From Onchidella celtica (lineage: Eukaryota; Mollusca; Gastropoda; Systellommatophora; Onchidiidae): 64,000 nt of DNA. The notes under the pieces were generated by a model. That model made no database searches, had not been told where the DNA came from, and saw only the letters and a list, made by a program, of their open reading frames with translations. The translations under genes were made by a program, and so were the position numbers. This document shows, one piece after another, positions 35,213 through 47,085 of this stretch; position 1 is the first letter of the stretch, and every line of letters begins with the position of its first letter. The stretch spans positions 61,356,519-61,420,518 of the forward strand of contig OZ007571.1 of assembly GCA_963931925.1 (NCBI GenBank). The letters are read 5' to 3'.

Positions 35213-37558
35213 CTCTTTCACTACCAGCCTAAATTTTGGTCTGGCCTAAAGGCCGTAATTTACTATGAAAATAATTTCAGGTAGGTTAGAAAACTTCACC
35301 ACTGAAGTTATAATATGAAAGAAATTATAGATTGTTCTATATGAAAACAAAGTAGAAATAATGAACTAAATGAACATGAAAAGAAACTTTTTGCTGGTAA
35401 CACTGTAATTGTTATATCTTAGTAATAAAATCATGAAAAAAATAAACATAAAAATATCCGCATAATTATTTTTCTCTTACCTCACTACTGCATGACTCCA
35501 AATTGTTGTAAGAACCTCACACTTGCAGCAATCAAAGTGTATCCATTTTACAAGGATTTATGTCAAAGTTTCAAATGAAAACATTGAATAACAAAAAAGT
35601 TATGCATATTTTAGAAAGATCACCTGTTGTCACTTTTCCATTGTGAAAAATACACACTTGACCACAGAACAATTATTTACACAAACAGCACATGATAGCT
35701 CTTATTTCTTACTACAAATTGTTATGGTAATCTGCAAAACAAGCAGGATGCAGATGGGGATTGTTCGGGCACGCCCAGCAACAATAATGGGTTCTTTTCG
35801 GCTTCTGTGGGGTGCTACAAAGGGCGCAGCGCAGATTATTTTTGTGATTAATAATCAGGTGGCACTTGTCCAAAAAGCGTGCAACTGGTGCAGCATTTAC
35901 TGGCCTCTATTGTGTGCACATCTGCTCAGCCGCATCTGATGCTAGCTGAGTAAGTAAAGGCACGCTTGAAGTCATAAAGGCTAATTCTTTTGTCATTAGG
36001 TGCCGAGAGAACACATAAGATGTAGGCCTAGCTGTTCACTTGAACAATTTCCAGCAGCCAAAAGAATATTTTCTTCCACCACTTCACTGATTTCCGCTCA
36101 TGTTTGCCATAGTATCCAATTATTTGATCCAACTGATCACAACTATTCATTTGGCGGTTATAAGTCTCAATCACCTTGGGTTTCATCACCCCTTTCTTCT
36201 CCACACTTCAAACTGCCGCAGACGTAGACACCACAACAACTTCTTTTTTTGCCTTTTTGTCCTTGAAGGCCACACACATGATGGAATTGTTTTGCGTCAT
36301 GAAAAAATTCTTCTCCAAGTGTGCCAAGTGTTGTGTCTTCAGCTGTGGTGGGAAGTCTCTCCTGTTGATGTTCAGTGTTCCTGTGTAATAATACTTCTTT
36401 TCAGCCAAGGTATTGACTAGAACTCTTGTGGTGTAAAACCGATCGGCGAAAATGTGGTGGCCAGTACCAAGATTTTGCAGGAGTGTTTCGAAGATTTTTA
36501 CTGCATGGCCACTGGTTGGATCCGGGTCAGGGTTGTAACATGTTTGCTCACCGAAGTAAATCTAAAGGTTCATACATGTCATAACCCATGCTGGAGTCGC
36601 ATAGACCAAATGTCTTTATGTGGTACTTGCTTGGTTTCTGGGGGTTATATTGTTTGTACATCCACGGGCCTTTGTACCCTGTTACCATCTCATCTGTACT
36701 TAGATCTTGGCATGGGTAAAATGCTGCATTGAACTTTTCAACAAGCAGGGTAACGAAGGGTTCAATTTTTTCCTTGCCCTCTGCAGTTTCTGGAGACGCA
36801 TGCATCATAGTATGAAACAGGACTTCGAATCTATTTCTTGGCATCATTTGGCTAAATCCATGGTGTATAAAATTCTGGCCAACAGAATCTTGCTTCACAA
36901 ATCTGAAAGAGTTTTCAGTTGCACCCTCACCAACCTGTCTCCATCCAGTACAGCACCATTATCAATCCTCTCCTGTCTTCACATCACTGTGTGGTTCATT
37001 ATTCACATTCACTGATGCAGAGGGTATAGATCTACCTCTCCCACGGGCAGGAACTTTCTTACCCCTGCCATGACTGGAGGGCAACGCCCCCTTTGTCTTG
37101 CTGGCCTCACACTCATTGTCACTAAAACTAGCGTTCGCTTCACTGCCATCGGCATCACTACTTGAGCTTGATGAGTATGGAGGATCATTGTCATCAGATA
37201 ATATCCCATAATGTTCATCATCACTGATATCACTCATGTTTTGCACCATTTCTAGCATAGCAGCGGAACATAGTCTCCTTGGAGGGCGCTGACCTGAAGG
37301 CCCAGGTTCCATTTTGTCAACACAGCTCACAGATGTGCAAAAATCTATAAAACTCCATCAATTTCGACACACCATCCACTATTCACATTTCGCAGAAGGA
37401 AGAAGAATGCTAACTTCAAGCATGCGCACAAGTATAGTTCGTTGTCAGAGTTGGTAGCTTCGCAATTTCAATTATTAATTCCGAGCCGGAAAATCCGGCT
37501 TAGGGTCCGACATTGATGGTGGCTTGAGCCGGAAAATCCGGCTTAGGGGAGTCAAGAG
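35213..37558 (-). mobile_element. piggyBac-like transposon, degenerate
   Basis: The left end CTCTTTCACTACCAGCC (from 35213) is mirrored at the right by GGGGAGTCAAGAG (to 37558). The flanking tetramers TCAA (35209-35212) and TTAG (37559-37562) are each one change from the piggyBac target TTAA. Twin palindromes AGCCGGAAAATCCGGCT at about 37482 and 37525 are internal end repeats. The element of about 2.35 kb encloses a minus-strand transposase pseudogene, a normal size for this family. Confidence 0.72.
35712..37312 (-). pseudogene. piggyBac transposase pseudogene (DDE_Tnp_1_7 type)
   Basis: The start (37312) gives MEPGPSGQRPPRR, an acidic Ser-rich leader and an R/G-rich stretch. After a frame change near 36960 come MMPRNRFEVLF, then LSTDEMVTGYKGPW with the first catalytic Asp and PSKYHIKTFGLCD. 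After another frame change near 36553 comes GHHIFADRFYTTRVLVNTLA with the second Asp. The third lies in NRQMNSCDQLDQIIGYYG, after an in-frame TGA. The C-terminal Cys/His zinc domain (NNLRCALCSTPQKP, HYCCWACP, HPACFADYH) follows two more stops. At least two frameshifts and three stops make it inactive, yet all three Asp sites and the zinc ligands are readable, so decay is moderate. Confidence 0.85.
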
Positions 37559-37722
37559 TTAGACAGTAGGCAGCAATGATTAAGGACACTCAGAGTAACA
37601 CCAACTGTCAATGAAATTTAGATACTGAGTAATAATGTTAAGTATTGACTTGAAATACATAATACCAGTGAATTACTGTATTCTTGCTTGAGACAGTAAA
37701 ATTGCATGAGGGGTAATGGAGA

Positions 37723-37972
37723 CATACATGTCTCAGTAAATAACTTCATCCTCTGAGGAAGGCTTGGCCTACTGCTGCAGTCTTAGTTTCTTGGGATTAA
37801 AAAGGACTTTAATTTCAACTAACATAGGATCCTGTGCATTGTATAACCATACATGTCTCAGTAAATAACTTCATCCTTTGAGGAAGGCTTGGCATACTGC
37901 TGCAGTCTTAGTATCTTGGGATTAAAAAGGACTTTAATTTCAACTAACATAGGATCCTGTGCATTCTATAAC
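37723..37972. repeat. Tandem duplication of a 125-bp segment
   Basis: 37723-37847 and 37848-37972 are nearly identical head-to-tail copies starting CATACATGTCTCAGTAAATA and ending AGGATCCTGTGCATT. On minus the segment encodes the EIK-containing end of the adjacent YqaJ-type frame, so the duplication hit the nuclease C-terminus. Confidence 0.85.
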
Positions 37973-38679
37973 AGACCATCTGGGGAAGCTGCAAGGAAAG
38001 GAAACAAGGGGTGAACAATTAAACTTGTAGTTCTGAAAATGTGATGACAGAACTTTTCCCTCAATACATTTTTCACAGCTGGTTCAAGTCTTTTGCCCAA
38101 TCTGACAGGCGGAATATGACTTAGGTCCTTTTCTACAAATAGACTGTGACACAGGCTGCTCTCATCTGTGGTATGAAGAAGTTGTGATGCAGTAAGTCTT
38201 TTCTTCCTCTCTCCATGCCACAAAGGACATGCCTGTGACATTGTCTGAAATTCAGTATCACAAAAGTCTGAAACAGATTTTCTGATATGATTAAAATAAA
38301 ACATTAAAGTGTCATAATCTGCTGTAACAGTACTAACACACTCGGCAAAAGAGGATGATATTGATAATCCAAAGATCGCAAAAGCAGGCAAAGATAGAGT
38401 TTTTTCATAATAAACAGTGTCACAGGCAAGGGTAGCTGAGCCAGTGTTTATCACATTCCATACTGGAGCTGTGTTTGGTAATGCTGCCAGACTGCTGATG
38501 TCCACTGTTTTGTCTGCAGCATCTCTGTTCACTGGCTGCTCTGCCGTCAGCTTTTTTTGGGGAAATTTTAAAGGGAAGCCGCTGATGCCATGTCTGCAGC
38601 TTCTCCATTTGGGCAGCGTAAAGCTCCTTTCGACTGTCAAGAATAGAAGCAAGAATACATGTATGTCTAGGATATGCAC
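37858..38679 (-). pseudogene. YqaJ-type (PD-(D/E)XK) nuclease domain gene, broken
   Basis: A minus frame of 237 residues carries HGERKKRLTASQLLH, then VRLGKRLEPAVKNVL and HPLFPFLAASPDGLL. It continues after an in-frame TAG as DPMLVEIKVLFNPKILRLQQ. The order LTAS, G..LEP, ASPDG, VEIK is the YqaJ/lambda-exonuclease-like nuclease fold, with Asp of PDG and Glu-x-Lys of EIK as metal-binding residues. The stop between them and the tandem duplication of the EIK-coding segment indicate loss of function. An upstream minus frame (to about 38818, HTCILASILDSRKELYAAQM) may be its N-terminus in another frame. YqaJ domains in invertebrates often come from transposons (known context). This one lies between two piggyBac remnants. 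Confidence 0.65.
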
Positions 38680-39476
38680 ATGGCAAACTAAGTAAGGGTC
38701 CAGTTAAGTTTGAATATGCCTTACACACATATGTATGATTTAAACAAAGAACAATCCACAAAAATATGTTGTTCCTTACACAATCCACAGCTTTTTCAAT
38801 AGATCTATAATATTCCACTGCACAACAGCCATGTGAACTTGCTTTATCACAATTGTTGTATTAATATAATAATAATAATGAAAAAGAAAATCCACAACAA
38901 CAACTATGACTTAAATTGAAATATAGTTCAATACAGATTGTAACAGCTTTTTACCAAAATATCCTTCACAACAAAGTCATTTCACAAAATTTAAAGGAAC
39001 ATTCAATGTAGTAAGTGCATATCGCTAGAAAAGTTTAGTAAGGGGCTCCGCCATTGTTTACAATGTTATTTCCTTGATTAGGTGACTAAGCCTCGCGCGC
39101 GCAAGAGATCTAGAACGAGTCCATTCCAGTGTCTCACCTATTTTTGTTCTGCCCAGAACAGTTATCACAGTGCAGGTCCATTTCACTTTCACCTCTTCCT
39201 CTTGTCTCTAAGAAGTGATGGAGGTAGGAAACGACCGCTTTTGAACCTTTATCTGTGCACATCCCTTCATCTATGAGGTAATTGACTTGCTGCTGCAGCC
39301 CTCACAGCATACACCAAACAATCCACATTTCCGGGGGATTAGAAAGTCAATGGGGCCGGGCTGAAAGGGGTTACTGGGGAAATGTACCTGAAGAGGATAA
39401 AAAAGAATTAAGTATAAGGATTCTAGGAGGAATTCTCAGTAAACAGCGCTCACTTTTATGTGATATTGATTACACA

Positions 39477-39722
39477 GTTTGGCGTGTGGATGTGTTTCTT
39501 GGGAGAATACAAATTTGGTGTGTGGATGCGTTTCTTGGGAGTGTACAAAATTGGCGTGTGGATGCATTTCTTGGGAGTGTACAAATTTGGTGTGAGGATG
39601 TGTTACGGGAGTGTACAGATTTGCTGAGAGGATGTGTTTTTTGAAGTGTACAAATTTGCCTTGTGGACTTGTTTGTTGAGAATGTACAAATTGAATAGAG
39701 GACGTGTTTCTTGGGAAAGTAC
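39477..39722 (+). repeat. ~36-bp minisatellite related to the LTV1 3' end
   Basis: About seven diverged units of the type GGATGTGTTTCTTGGGAGTG followed by TACAAATTTGGTGTG. Unit 5 (TTTGCTGAGAGGATGTGTT) is nearly the sequence that spans the LTV1 stop codon at 34566-34584. An AATAAA signal follows at 39783-39788. Confidence 0.85.
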
Positions 39723-40345
39723 AAGAGCAGAGTGAATCAGTGGAAGTGAAAGGGACAGGGTGAAAGAGATTTTGAAATGTGCAATAAATGCAATGTTTTA
39801 TAGAGAATATTTGTGCACAAGGAGTTGAAAATCTGAACAGACCAAGTTCTTTTAAGAGGGTTTTTTTTGTCTGCAATTACTTACAAGTTACCTCTTTGAA
39901 CCACAAGTTTTTTGCCATGTTGTCCTTGCTATTTGCATTAGGTATTTCAAAGTGATTTTTCAAGGGTCTTAACTGATTTCAATTTATTACTACAGAAAAA
40001 GCTGTAATACCAGGAATTTTGCTGTTTAATTTATGAAAATTGGATAATGAATAAAAGAAAGTTGTAAACGTTTGAAGGTATCTTGAACTTACAGTAATTT
40101 ATTACTAATAATATTGCATTTTCATAAAGTCATGGCATTTTTAATGCACACTAACAAGGAGGGAATTCTCAGGCTTAAAATCCATTGTCTGTTTTGTTTT
40201 GAAATTGTCCCAAAATGCATTTTCCATTTCAATTTTTTGTCTATTTCACCACTGAGGAGTAGTTTGAATAGACGTTATGCGAGTAGACCTATATCAAATT
40301 GAAGGGAATTGAATAAAAAGTATTCAAATGGGCTTCTTCAGTCAA

Positions 40346-41851
40346 CTAAGTGATCAGCTCAGTTTTGAATTGCGCCAGGCTGATCTTGCATGACTGGCCA
40401 TTCTGTGGGTGGGATAAGCAGTACAGAATACTGGCATTCCCATGGGCAAGCTCCAGCAACCAGTGAATGATCTTTTCCCATCACTTTGTGCTCTTGTGTT
40501 TATGCATGCCATAATATTGCTCTTGCTGATCTGGTGTGTCGTGCCCATTCATATTGTGATTGTAGTGGTCGATGGTGGTTGGTTTGTGCACTTCCCAGCT
40601 TCATGTTTTTACAGTTGTGGTCTCAACACCACTCTGGCCTGTTACGGCAACACAGACCTTCTTTGTCTTTTTGTCCCTGAAGAGAACAGCTCAGCATTTT
40701 CTCTTCAGCATATGCCACTTCATTTCCCTGTGCTGTATGTAGTTGAAGGGTTTTCAGATCCTGGAGGAAGTTTCCTCTCCAGATATCCACAATTCCAGTG
40801 CAGTAATGGGATCTGTCGGTGAGAAACTCCACAGGTGGGGGAATGAAGTGTAGAACCTGTCCCCATAGATATGGTGGCCTTTTTCAAGATACTGTCACAT
40901 AATCCAAATGTTTTTATATGGTATTTGAAAGCAGTTGGATGTATTATGTCGCTTGTATCTCCACCTCCTTTGTAAGCAATGACTCTCATCCACAGTGATG
41001 CTGTGATTCTGAGCAGGGTAGGAAGCATGTGGGAATAACTTTACCATGCTTTCCAGGAAAAGCTCTATCTTCTCCTGGGATTCCGCATTCTCTCCACCAT
41101 CATGAAGCACAGTATGAAATATTGCCTCAAATTGGTTTCGAGCATCGCCTGACCAGACCATGGCATGAATAGATATGGAATTTTGCTTGACCAGTGACTT
41201 TTGACTGAATGTCGTGGGTTTAGGCCCGTAGCAGTCAGGATGGCATAAATTTCATCAGCTCTTTTCTTGTCACTGGCTGGAAGTTTTAAAAGTGAAAATG
41301 GCCTGGCTGGGGTATTCTTCTCAACAAGTTGCCTGGCATACAGATTGATGCTATTTAGTAGTGTGTCCATAATGCCAGAAGTAATTGAGCAAATAGGCAA
41401 TCAAGATGAGTTGAGTTATTGGTCACTTTTGATGCATTCACATCACGGGAATTTTGCCTCACAAACCAAAAACTGGTTGCTGGTGCTCCTAGTGGTGACT
41501 CCTGTCCACTGCATTGTATATGGTTGCGTTCCCGTTCTGTTATTGCTCTCAGTATCTGCAACATTGGTGGAAGATGATTTTCCAACTCTTGTAGGTCCAG
41601 TTGTATTTCTGGGGCGCTTACCCTTTCCTACTTATGTTGAGTGATCATACGCACCTGCAGAGGTTGTGTCCTCATCACTACTTGACTTGTAGTACTTCAT
41701 ACTGCTGGCACCACTGGTTCGCATCACTCCCTTTATCACTCAGAACTGAAGGTCCATCTTCGTCATCTTGTGTCCATAAATCTAGCATTTGTCGAGCCCT
41801 CTAAGCAGAAAATCTCGGTGGAGGACGTGAACCCGATGGCCCTGGCTCCAT
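40346..41851 (-). pseudogene. Second piggyBac transposase pseudogene
   Basis: The start (41851) reads MEPGPSGSRPPPRFSA, then a stop. After several frame changes come NSINLYARQLVEKNTPARPF, DARNQFEAIFHTVLHDGGEN, a piece around ITVDES with the first catalytic Asp, YHIKTFGLCDS, a degraded DRSHYCTGIVDI (second-Asp region) and YNHNMNGHDTPDQQEQYYGM with the third Asp. It is clearly related to the copy at 35712-37312 (same leader, YHIKTFGLCDS, GNEVAYAEEK-type segment), but carries more frameshifts and stops and lacks the intact zinc domain. Element ends were not found. Confidence 0.8.
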
Positions 41852-42315
41852 TTTCCACTCAGCACACTTTGCTCAATGTAAGGAAGTTGAACTCAGTCAA
41901 TAATTTCTCTTCAAAGTAGCTGTAACAGGGAAAGTTACTGGTTAGTCTAGATTTTTAAGTTATTTTTTGCCTTCGCTCAAGTACGGGTCTTTGCGCTATA
42001 CTACAACTACCCCACTTTTGTTGGCTGGCTTGAATACTATGTCATTACGTTTTTCGAAGTGTTTGTAATGTCAGGCAATGTCTTTTGGTTTTGTTTCGGT
42101 CTTTTAGCACACCCTCGTAGTTATTTTTTATCTTGGCCACGTTGTCTTCTTTTCTTGGCTCGCGGCGACCCTTTTTTTTTTTACCCAAGTGGCTTGTTGA
42201 CATTGCCATTTCCACACAAGGGGTGATTAAATATTTTTTATCTCATATCTGAAAAAAAAAATGGCAGCATAAATTCATCTTATCTTGTGCAAAAAGAAAT
42301 GCAGGTTGCTCTTCC

Positions 42316-44361
42316 CTAAAAAAGAGCACTTATCACCCTGCAAAATTTCCAAATAGGGAGCGATCTGTGGCTCAAGTTTGATGCAAGTCTTTTCTGCTCT
42401 TTTGCATCTTTGATATTTTGTTTCAAATTGTCTCCATACAGCCAGTCACTGCCATCACTTGGCATGTGGCATATGTCCTTTATATCGTAAGAGAGCACAG
42501 TTTTTTTTTAGCCATCTTCCTGTGTGAGGTGATTTTTTATTGAGGCAATTGCATCAGGTGGCTCGACCTGGCATGGCGGGTATCTCATATTACCAAGGAG
42601 TGCCTGGCGGCAAATGGGATGAAATCAGCAACAACTGTGAACTTACTGGTTAGTCTTGTTTGTTTCTATAATTATCAAATATCATGGGTCAATTTAATCC
42701 TCTACTGCCTGAATAAAGAAATATTTGACCTAAAATTATGGCAAACTGAGAACAGCTCAAAAACATCACAAAGCAGTTGAGAATTCATTAAAACTAGGAA
42801 AAAAATTTAATTATCATACTTTCCTGAAGTGTTACATATTTGCTACATTAGGCAGTATGGGCATGTGATGTGTCCTGCTGTCCCCTTATATGCCACAAAA
42901 CAGCCCAGCTGAGTTTCCTTTTTTACTAAGCTGGGCAAAGGTTTCATTAAACAAGCACAGCCTTCTTGTGAAAATGGCCTGCTTGAACTGATCCATACGT
43001 GGCAACATCACTACCTTTTGAAGGTCAGCAGCCACATACAGATCCGAGGCTGTTTGAGGCAAGGCTGAATCAGCCTTGTATTCTTGTCTTGCTACAGTGT
43101 ACGTCCTCCTGTGAACTGTGTAAGTTTCAAATATCTTACACATATCTTCACATGTACAACTGTTTTTGTGCTTGTTCATGGTTTCACACATTTCGCATTC
43201 CTTGTTTCCCAGAACTGCCATGGATATGTTCATTTCTTTGAACAACTTATAAAACAATTATATGACAGTTTTTCCGACTTGTTTTTCACAAAGGCACACC
43301 ACATGTCAGAATCATCACATCCTAGGGGAGGTACCGTCCCTTCGATGCATGCTGGCGCCTATAATGCACGGGTTGTAAGAGTCAGTGTGCCTTCAACTTC
43401 CTCATGATCGAATTTAGTTTTGTTCCCATATTGTCCTCTTTGATCAACTATTGGAGCATGGACATTGATCCGCACCTGGAGTAACTTTTTTGAAAGGTTT
43501 TATGATGACAGTGTCGTTGTTCGCACTATATCCAAGTGTTGTTAGAAAGAACCGCTTGCAAACAGCCACAAATTTTGCTACCGGATTGCGTAGTGTGTAT
43601 TTAAAGGTGTTTGACTTCCTGTGCATGTCATCTTTTTCAGGAACAACTCTTTGCAGTTGTTCGCAACATGCATTGAAGCAAGAGTGATCTTTGGCTGCTC
43701 CACTCCAGTTGCCAGTATGTCTCATTGATGCATTGCCGTACTTCCTCAGGAATTCTCTCCAGACACTTTTTGGGGCATGTTTGAGTGCAAGCAGGTTTGA
43801 CAGGGTGCAGTTCAAAATGTTTCTACACCTTCTGTCGCTGCATGGCCATCCTCTCTTTGGAAGAAATTCTTTTCCCACATCATCCAAATGTAAGGGTCTC
43901 CTGGAAATTCACGTCCTCTCTGCCGACATAATCTTCATTCTGGACGCCATGAAGTAAATCTGTGCCCTACTGAGTGTCATCATCTCACTTTCACCGACTG
44001 AGGCATGCCAAGTTTCCTTGCTCAAGGAAAAATCAGGGTCGACGTCGGTATCATCCCATGCTTCCAGCAGTTCTTTATCTGTCAAGTCATCGATCATCTG
44101 TTTCAATGCATCTGCCGACTTCAGAGAACATGATCGTTTCCCTTGTTTTGAGTGGGAGCACTTTCTTGAGGTCCTGGGTATGGTCACCACCAGATCCTGG
44201 GTGGTGACTCGAATCCTTTGTGATGCCTCTCGATTCTGCTCTATTTCCTTTTTTAACTGCGCAAGATCACTCAAGCAAAAGTCCAATGAGTCTTCAGAGT
44301 CGTCGCTAGAAAATGGTAGAACCTGTGAATTATAACATATTCGTAATGGATGTGTAAACAC
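42316..44361 (-). pseudogene. Transposon-type protein gene, family not assigned, broken into frames
   Basis: Three minus frames follow in order: 44361-43909 (acidic, Ser/Lys-rich leader), 43887-43444 and 43257-42886. A further piece lies at about 42498-42316. The middle frame has PCSDRRCRNILNCTLS, HTGNWSGAAKDHSCF, EKDDMHRKSNTFKYTLRNP and VCKRFFLTTLGYS. The third has NKECEMCETMNKHKNSCTCE, ARQEYKADSALP, LYVAADLQKVVMLPRMDQFK and FTRRLCLFNETFA. The Cys pairs, VCKxFFLxTLGxS and ADLQKVxMLPRxxQFK resemble large transposon-associated proteins that I recall from many invertebrate genomes but cannot name. Gaps at about 43890-43910 and 43260-43440 could be introns or decay. Confidence 0.5.
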
Positions 44362-45107
44362 AATTCCTGACAGTCAATAGAACAACACATTATTTATACA
44401 CACAACTACAAGAGAAAATGTCAAATTTATTCCTTCACCATAGCATACATAAATGAAAACTGTTAGCTTTTTATTTAGAGGATTTCAGCTACCTAGTATG
44501 ATTGATTTCAGCTGCTCATTTATAATATATTGTAATCCAGCTGACAGGATGGCAGGCAATTATTGTAGTCTGTAAAGGAGTCGTCATCTGAATAAAATCA
44601 TCTTGTCAGAGTAGTAACCAATGAACTAACTAGGCAGCTAGTGACACTGTGAATATCCATACCTGATGAAATTTTTCATATGCCCATGTGATTTGACTAT
44701 GCATTCATTCTGTGCATTTTAACATGTATTGTCTTTGTTCATGTACATGTACGTGCATTATATATGCATTTTTTGTTTTCATATTGCAATGTTTATTGGT
44801 AAACTGTTTGTACAGAATACAGTGTAATCTGATACAATAAACATATGAGAAAAACAGCTTGTAAAGTCTTGTGTAATTATTATAAGTAATTATTGAGTTG
44901 AAATCCCAGATGCCAACATTTTTCTTTCTTTTTTCCTTCTTTTTTTTTCTTACCGTCTTTTTCTTAGTTTAAAATGTAACGTTTTTTTTTGTTTTTTTGT
45001 TTTTTTTGTTTTTAATTTAAAAACTGGAATTCATGAAAAAATAAACAGTCTTATAGACCCAGAGTTCCTGCAGAGTGGATTTTTAAAATTTTAGAAAAAG
45101 CCCTGGA
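44362..45107. other. Intergenic, no gene seen
   Basis: AT-rich DNA with T-homopolymer runs at 44940-45015. Nothing recognisable. Confidence 0.5.
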
Positions 45108-45303
45108 AATAGTGCATTAACTTTGGAATGCTCCTGGGGTTTAACAGACAAAAACAAAACAAAAAATTAAAAAATGGGGGAAAACTGATAAAAAATAAAT
45201 ACACATAGCGCATTAACCTTGGAATGCTCCGAGGGTTGAACAAACAAAAATAAAACAATTTAAAAAGTGGTGGAAAACTGCTAAAAAATAAATACATGTA
45301 CAC
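45108..45303. repeat. Two tandem copies of a ~97-bp unit
   Basis: AGTGCATTAACTTTGGAATG (45110) and AGCGCATTAACCTTGGAATG (about 45207) begin two head-to-tail copies ending AAAAAATAAATACA. Divergence is roughly 15% by eye. Confidence 0.75.
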
Positions 45304-45724
45304 TGTAAATAAATAGATAAATTTTCTGGGTGGAGATCTTTGCTGCTGTTGTTGGTGGGGGAGGAGGGGGGGGGGCTCACTGTTTTTCTTTTTCTTTTTG
45401 TTTCCGTCATTCTTACATTTATTTAAGTAGACCTGGAATTTAACAGTTCAGCCCTGGAGAAAAAAAATTCGAAGAGTTGCAGGAACACTATAACGAACAG
45501 TCTTTCAGCAATGATTTAGACTAAAAGGGTCACGAGGATAAAAGTATTGTGAAATGGCATGTACTGTACATGTACCTGAACCTGCTTTTTTGGGGACAAG
45601 GTGGGGTAGTATAGGGTGGATCGAACTGTACTGGTGAATAAAAAATTAAATATTTAAATATGATGAATATAGAAAGCTGGACATTTTTCTTTGGGTGGAT
45701 TGGGGGGGGGGGGGCGCTAACTGG

Positions 45725-46100
45725 CAGGGCTGGATTAACCATTAAGCAAAACAAGCACATGCTTAGGGCATCAAGGGAGGGGAGGGCGGGGGAGACCACA
45801 GTAATTTTTCTTTGTCGGATTAACCGTGGACCATTTTGTAGTGTAAAAGTGCAAGTGGAGTAGTTGAACCAGGGTTCGTAACATGGGGTGTCCACAATAA
45901 AACTGAATAACTGAAAAAAAATGTAAAAAATTTCTTGCTATAAGACTCGCTTTTTAAAATTTTATTTTCATATGTATCAGTGTATTTTATGGTTGTTGTT
46001 TTTTTGTTGTTGTTATTTTGAATAAAGTATAAAATTTTAATATGGGAGCACCAAATTCTTTTAAGTGCTTAGGGTCTCTGAATGTCTTAATCCGGCCCTG
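45725..46100. mobile_element. hAT-like MITE with 8-bp target-site duplication
   Basis: The element begins CAGGGCTGGATTAA and ends TTAATCCGGCCCTG, which are inverted repeats. Flanks CTAACTGG (45717-45724) and CTGACTGG (46101-46108) match at 7 of 8 positions, as expected for a hAT target-site duplication. The inner GCTTAGGG/CTTAGGGTC blocks also mirror. It is 376 bp long and encodes no transposase. The CAGGGCCGGATTAA end type is common among animal hAT MITEs. Confidence 0.82.
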
Positions 46101-46279
46101 CTGACTGGCATACGTGGATCTATGGCCCAAGTTTATACACGTACATGTAGCTGAGGACACATACAAGACTTTTAATATGCAAAGTGTTTGATCTTGCGGC
46201 CAGCCTGCCTATCTCTTCCCATTGCCCACTTTATTCACTGCACCTTGGCCGATTTACTGGGAGGTATATGTATCACAAT

Positions 46280-46505
46280 AACTGAATAAGCCCGGTTAGA
46301 TACAGTCAGACGCTGGTAGACAAGAAATGCACACCAACTTTTTTCTATAGACATATATACATGTATTTTCTTGGTAAATCCGTTAAGACCCAGTCACCTT
46401 CTGCCAGTACAGTCATGTTGTGTACAGTGTGTTTTTTTTTTTTTTTTGGTGTACATTTTGCTGACAGTATGTGGTTGTGTCTGATCGGGCATAGTATGAG
46501 ACCTC
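46280..46505. mobile_element. MITE-like repeat with AAGCCCGG ends (copy 1 of 2)
   Basis: Blocks AAGCCCGGTTAGATACAGTC, GGTGTACATTTTGCTGACAG and GTCTGATCGGGC correspond to parts of 62812-63035. Partly inverted ends suggest a small DNA element. Confidence 0.5.
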
Positions 46506-47032
46506 CTTAGAAAAGTAAATGGAATAAAAATGCCAAGGGCGAACAGCATATGGGAACACAGAACGCAACATTGTAAATGTACCAGAGACCTGCTACTATT
46601 ATACATGTACATTCAATTATTTTATTCTATGTAGATCACTGACAAGTATCGACAACCGTGTTTTTAGCCCAATTATTTGAAGTCCTAAATGAAAGATAAT
46701 AAACAAATTAAAATAAAGCTTTCAGAATTTCTTATACATGTATTTGGAAGAATTTCATGGGGTAGCGTACCAATAACAAGTGTATTGAATTTGAAGATTA
46801 TTTATTTGTTGAAGGAAAGACGTATTCTCTAGAATTCTCCTCACCCCCTCCTCTACGCTTTTCTTCTGCTGGGGGTAAACCCTCTCCCCCTCCTGAGTGT
46901 AAACATACTATTCAGTGAGGTATTTTCCCATTAGGTTTTTTAATTTCACTTTTATATGATTTTATTTATAAGAGTCTGGGTAATTGAAATTGTGAAAAGT
47001 GACCCAAAATAAGATATTGAAAAGGCTATGGA

Positions 47033-47085
47033 AGGCACAAGTGGCCGTTATCGTGCCCAAGCGCCGTTAAACCTAAACTCAAATT
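47033..47085. repeat. Dispersed repeat with core GTGGCCGTTATCGTGCC (copy 2 of 4)
   Basis: Same core as at 3527-3592, followed by GCCGTTAAACCTAAACTC. About 560 bp upstream of the lipase start codon. Confidence 0.6.

Noticed and set aside
39436..39876. Minus-strand frames of 84-146 residues with repeated THPHTKF-like peptides
   Set aside because: Generated by the 36-bp minisatellite, whose period is a multiple of three and keeps frames open.
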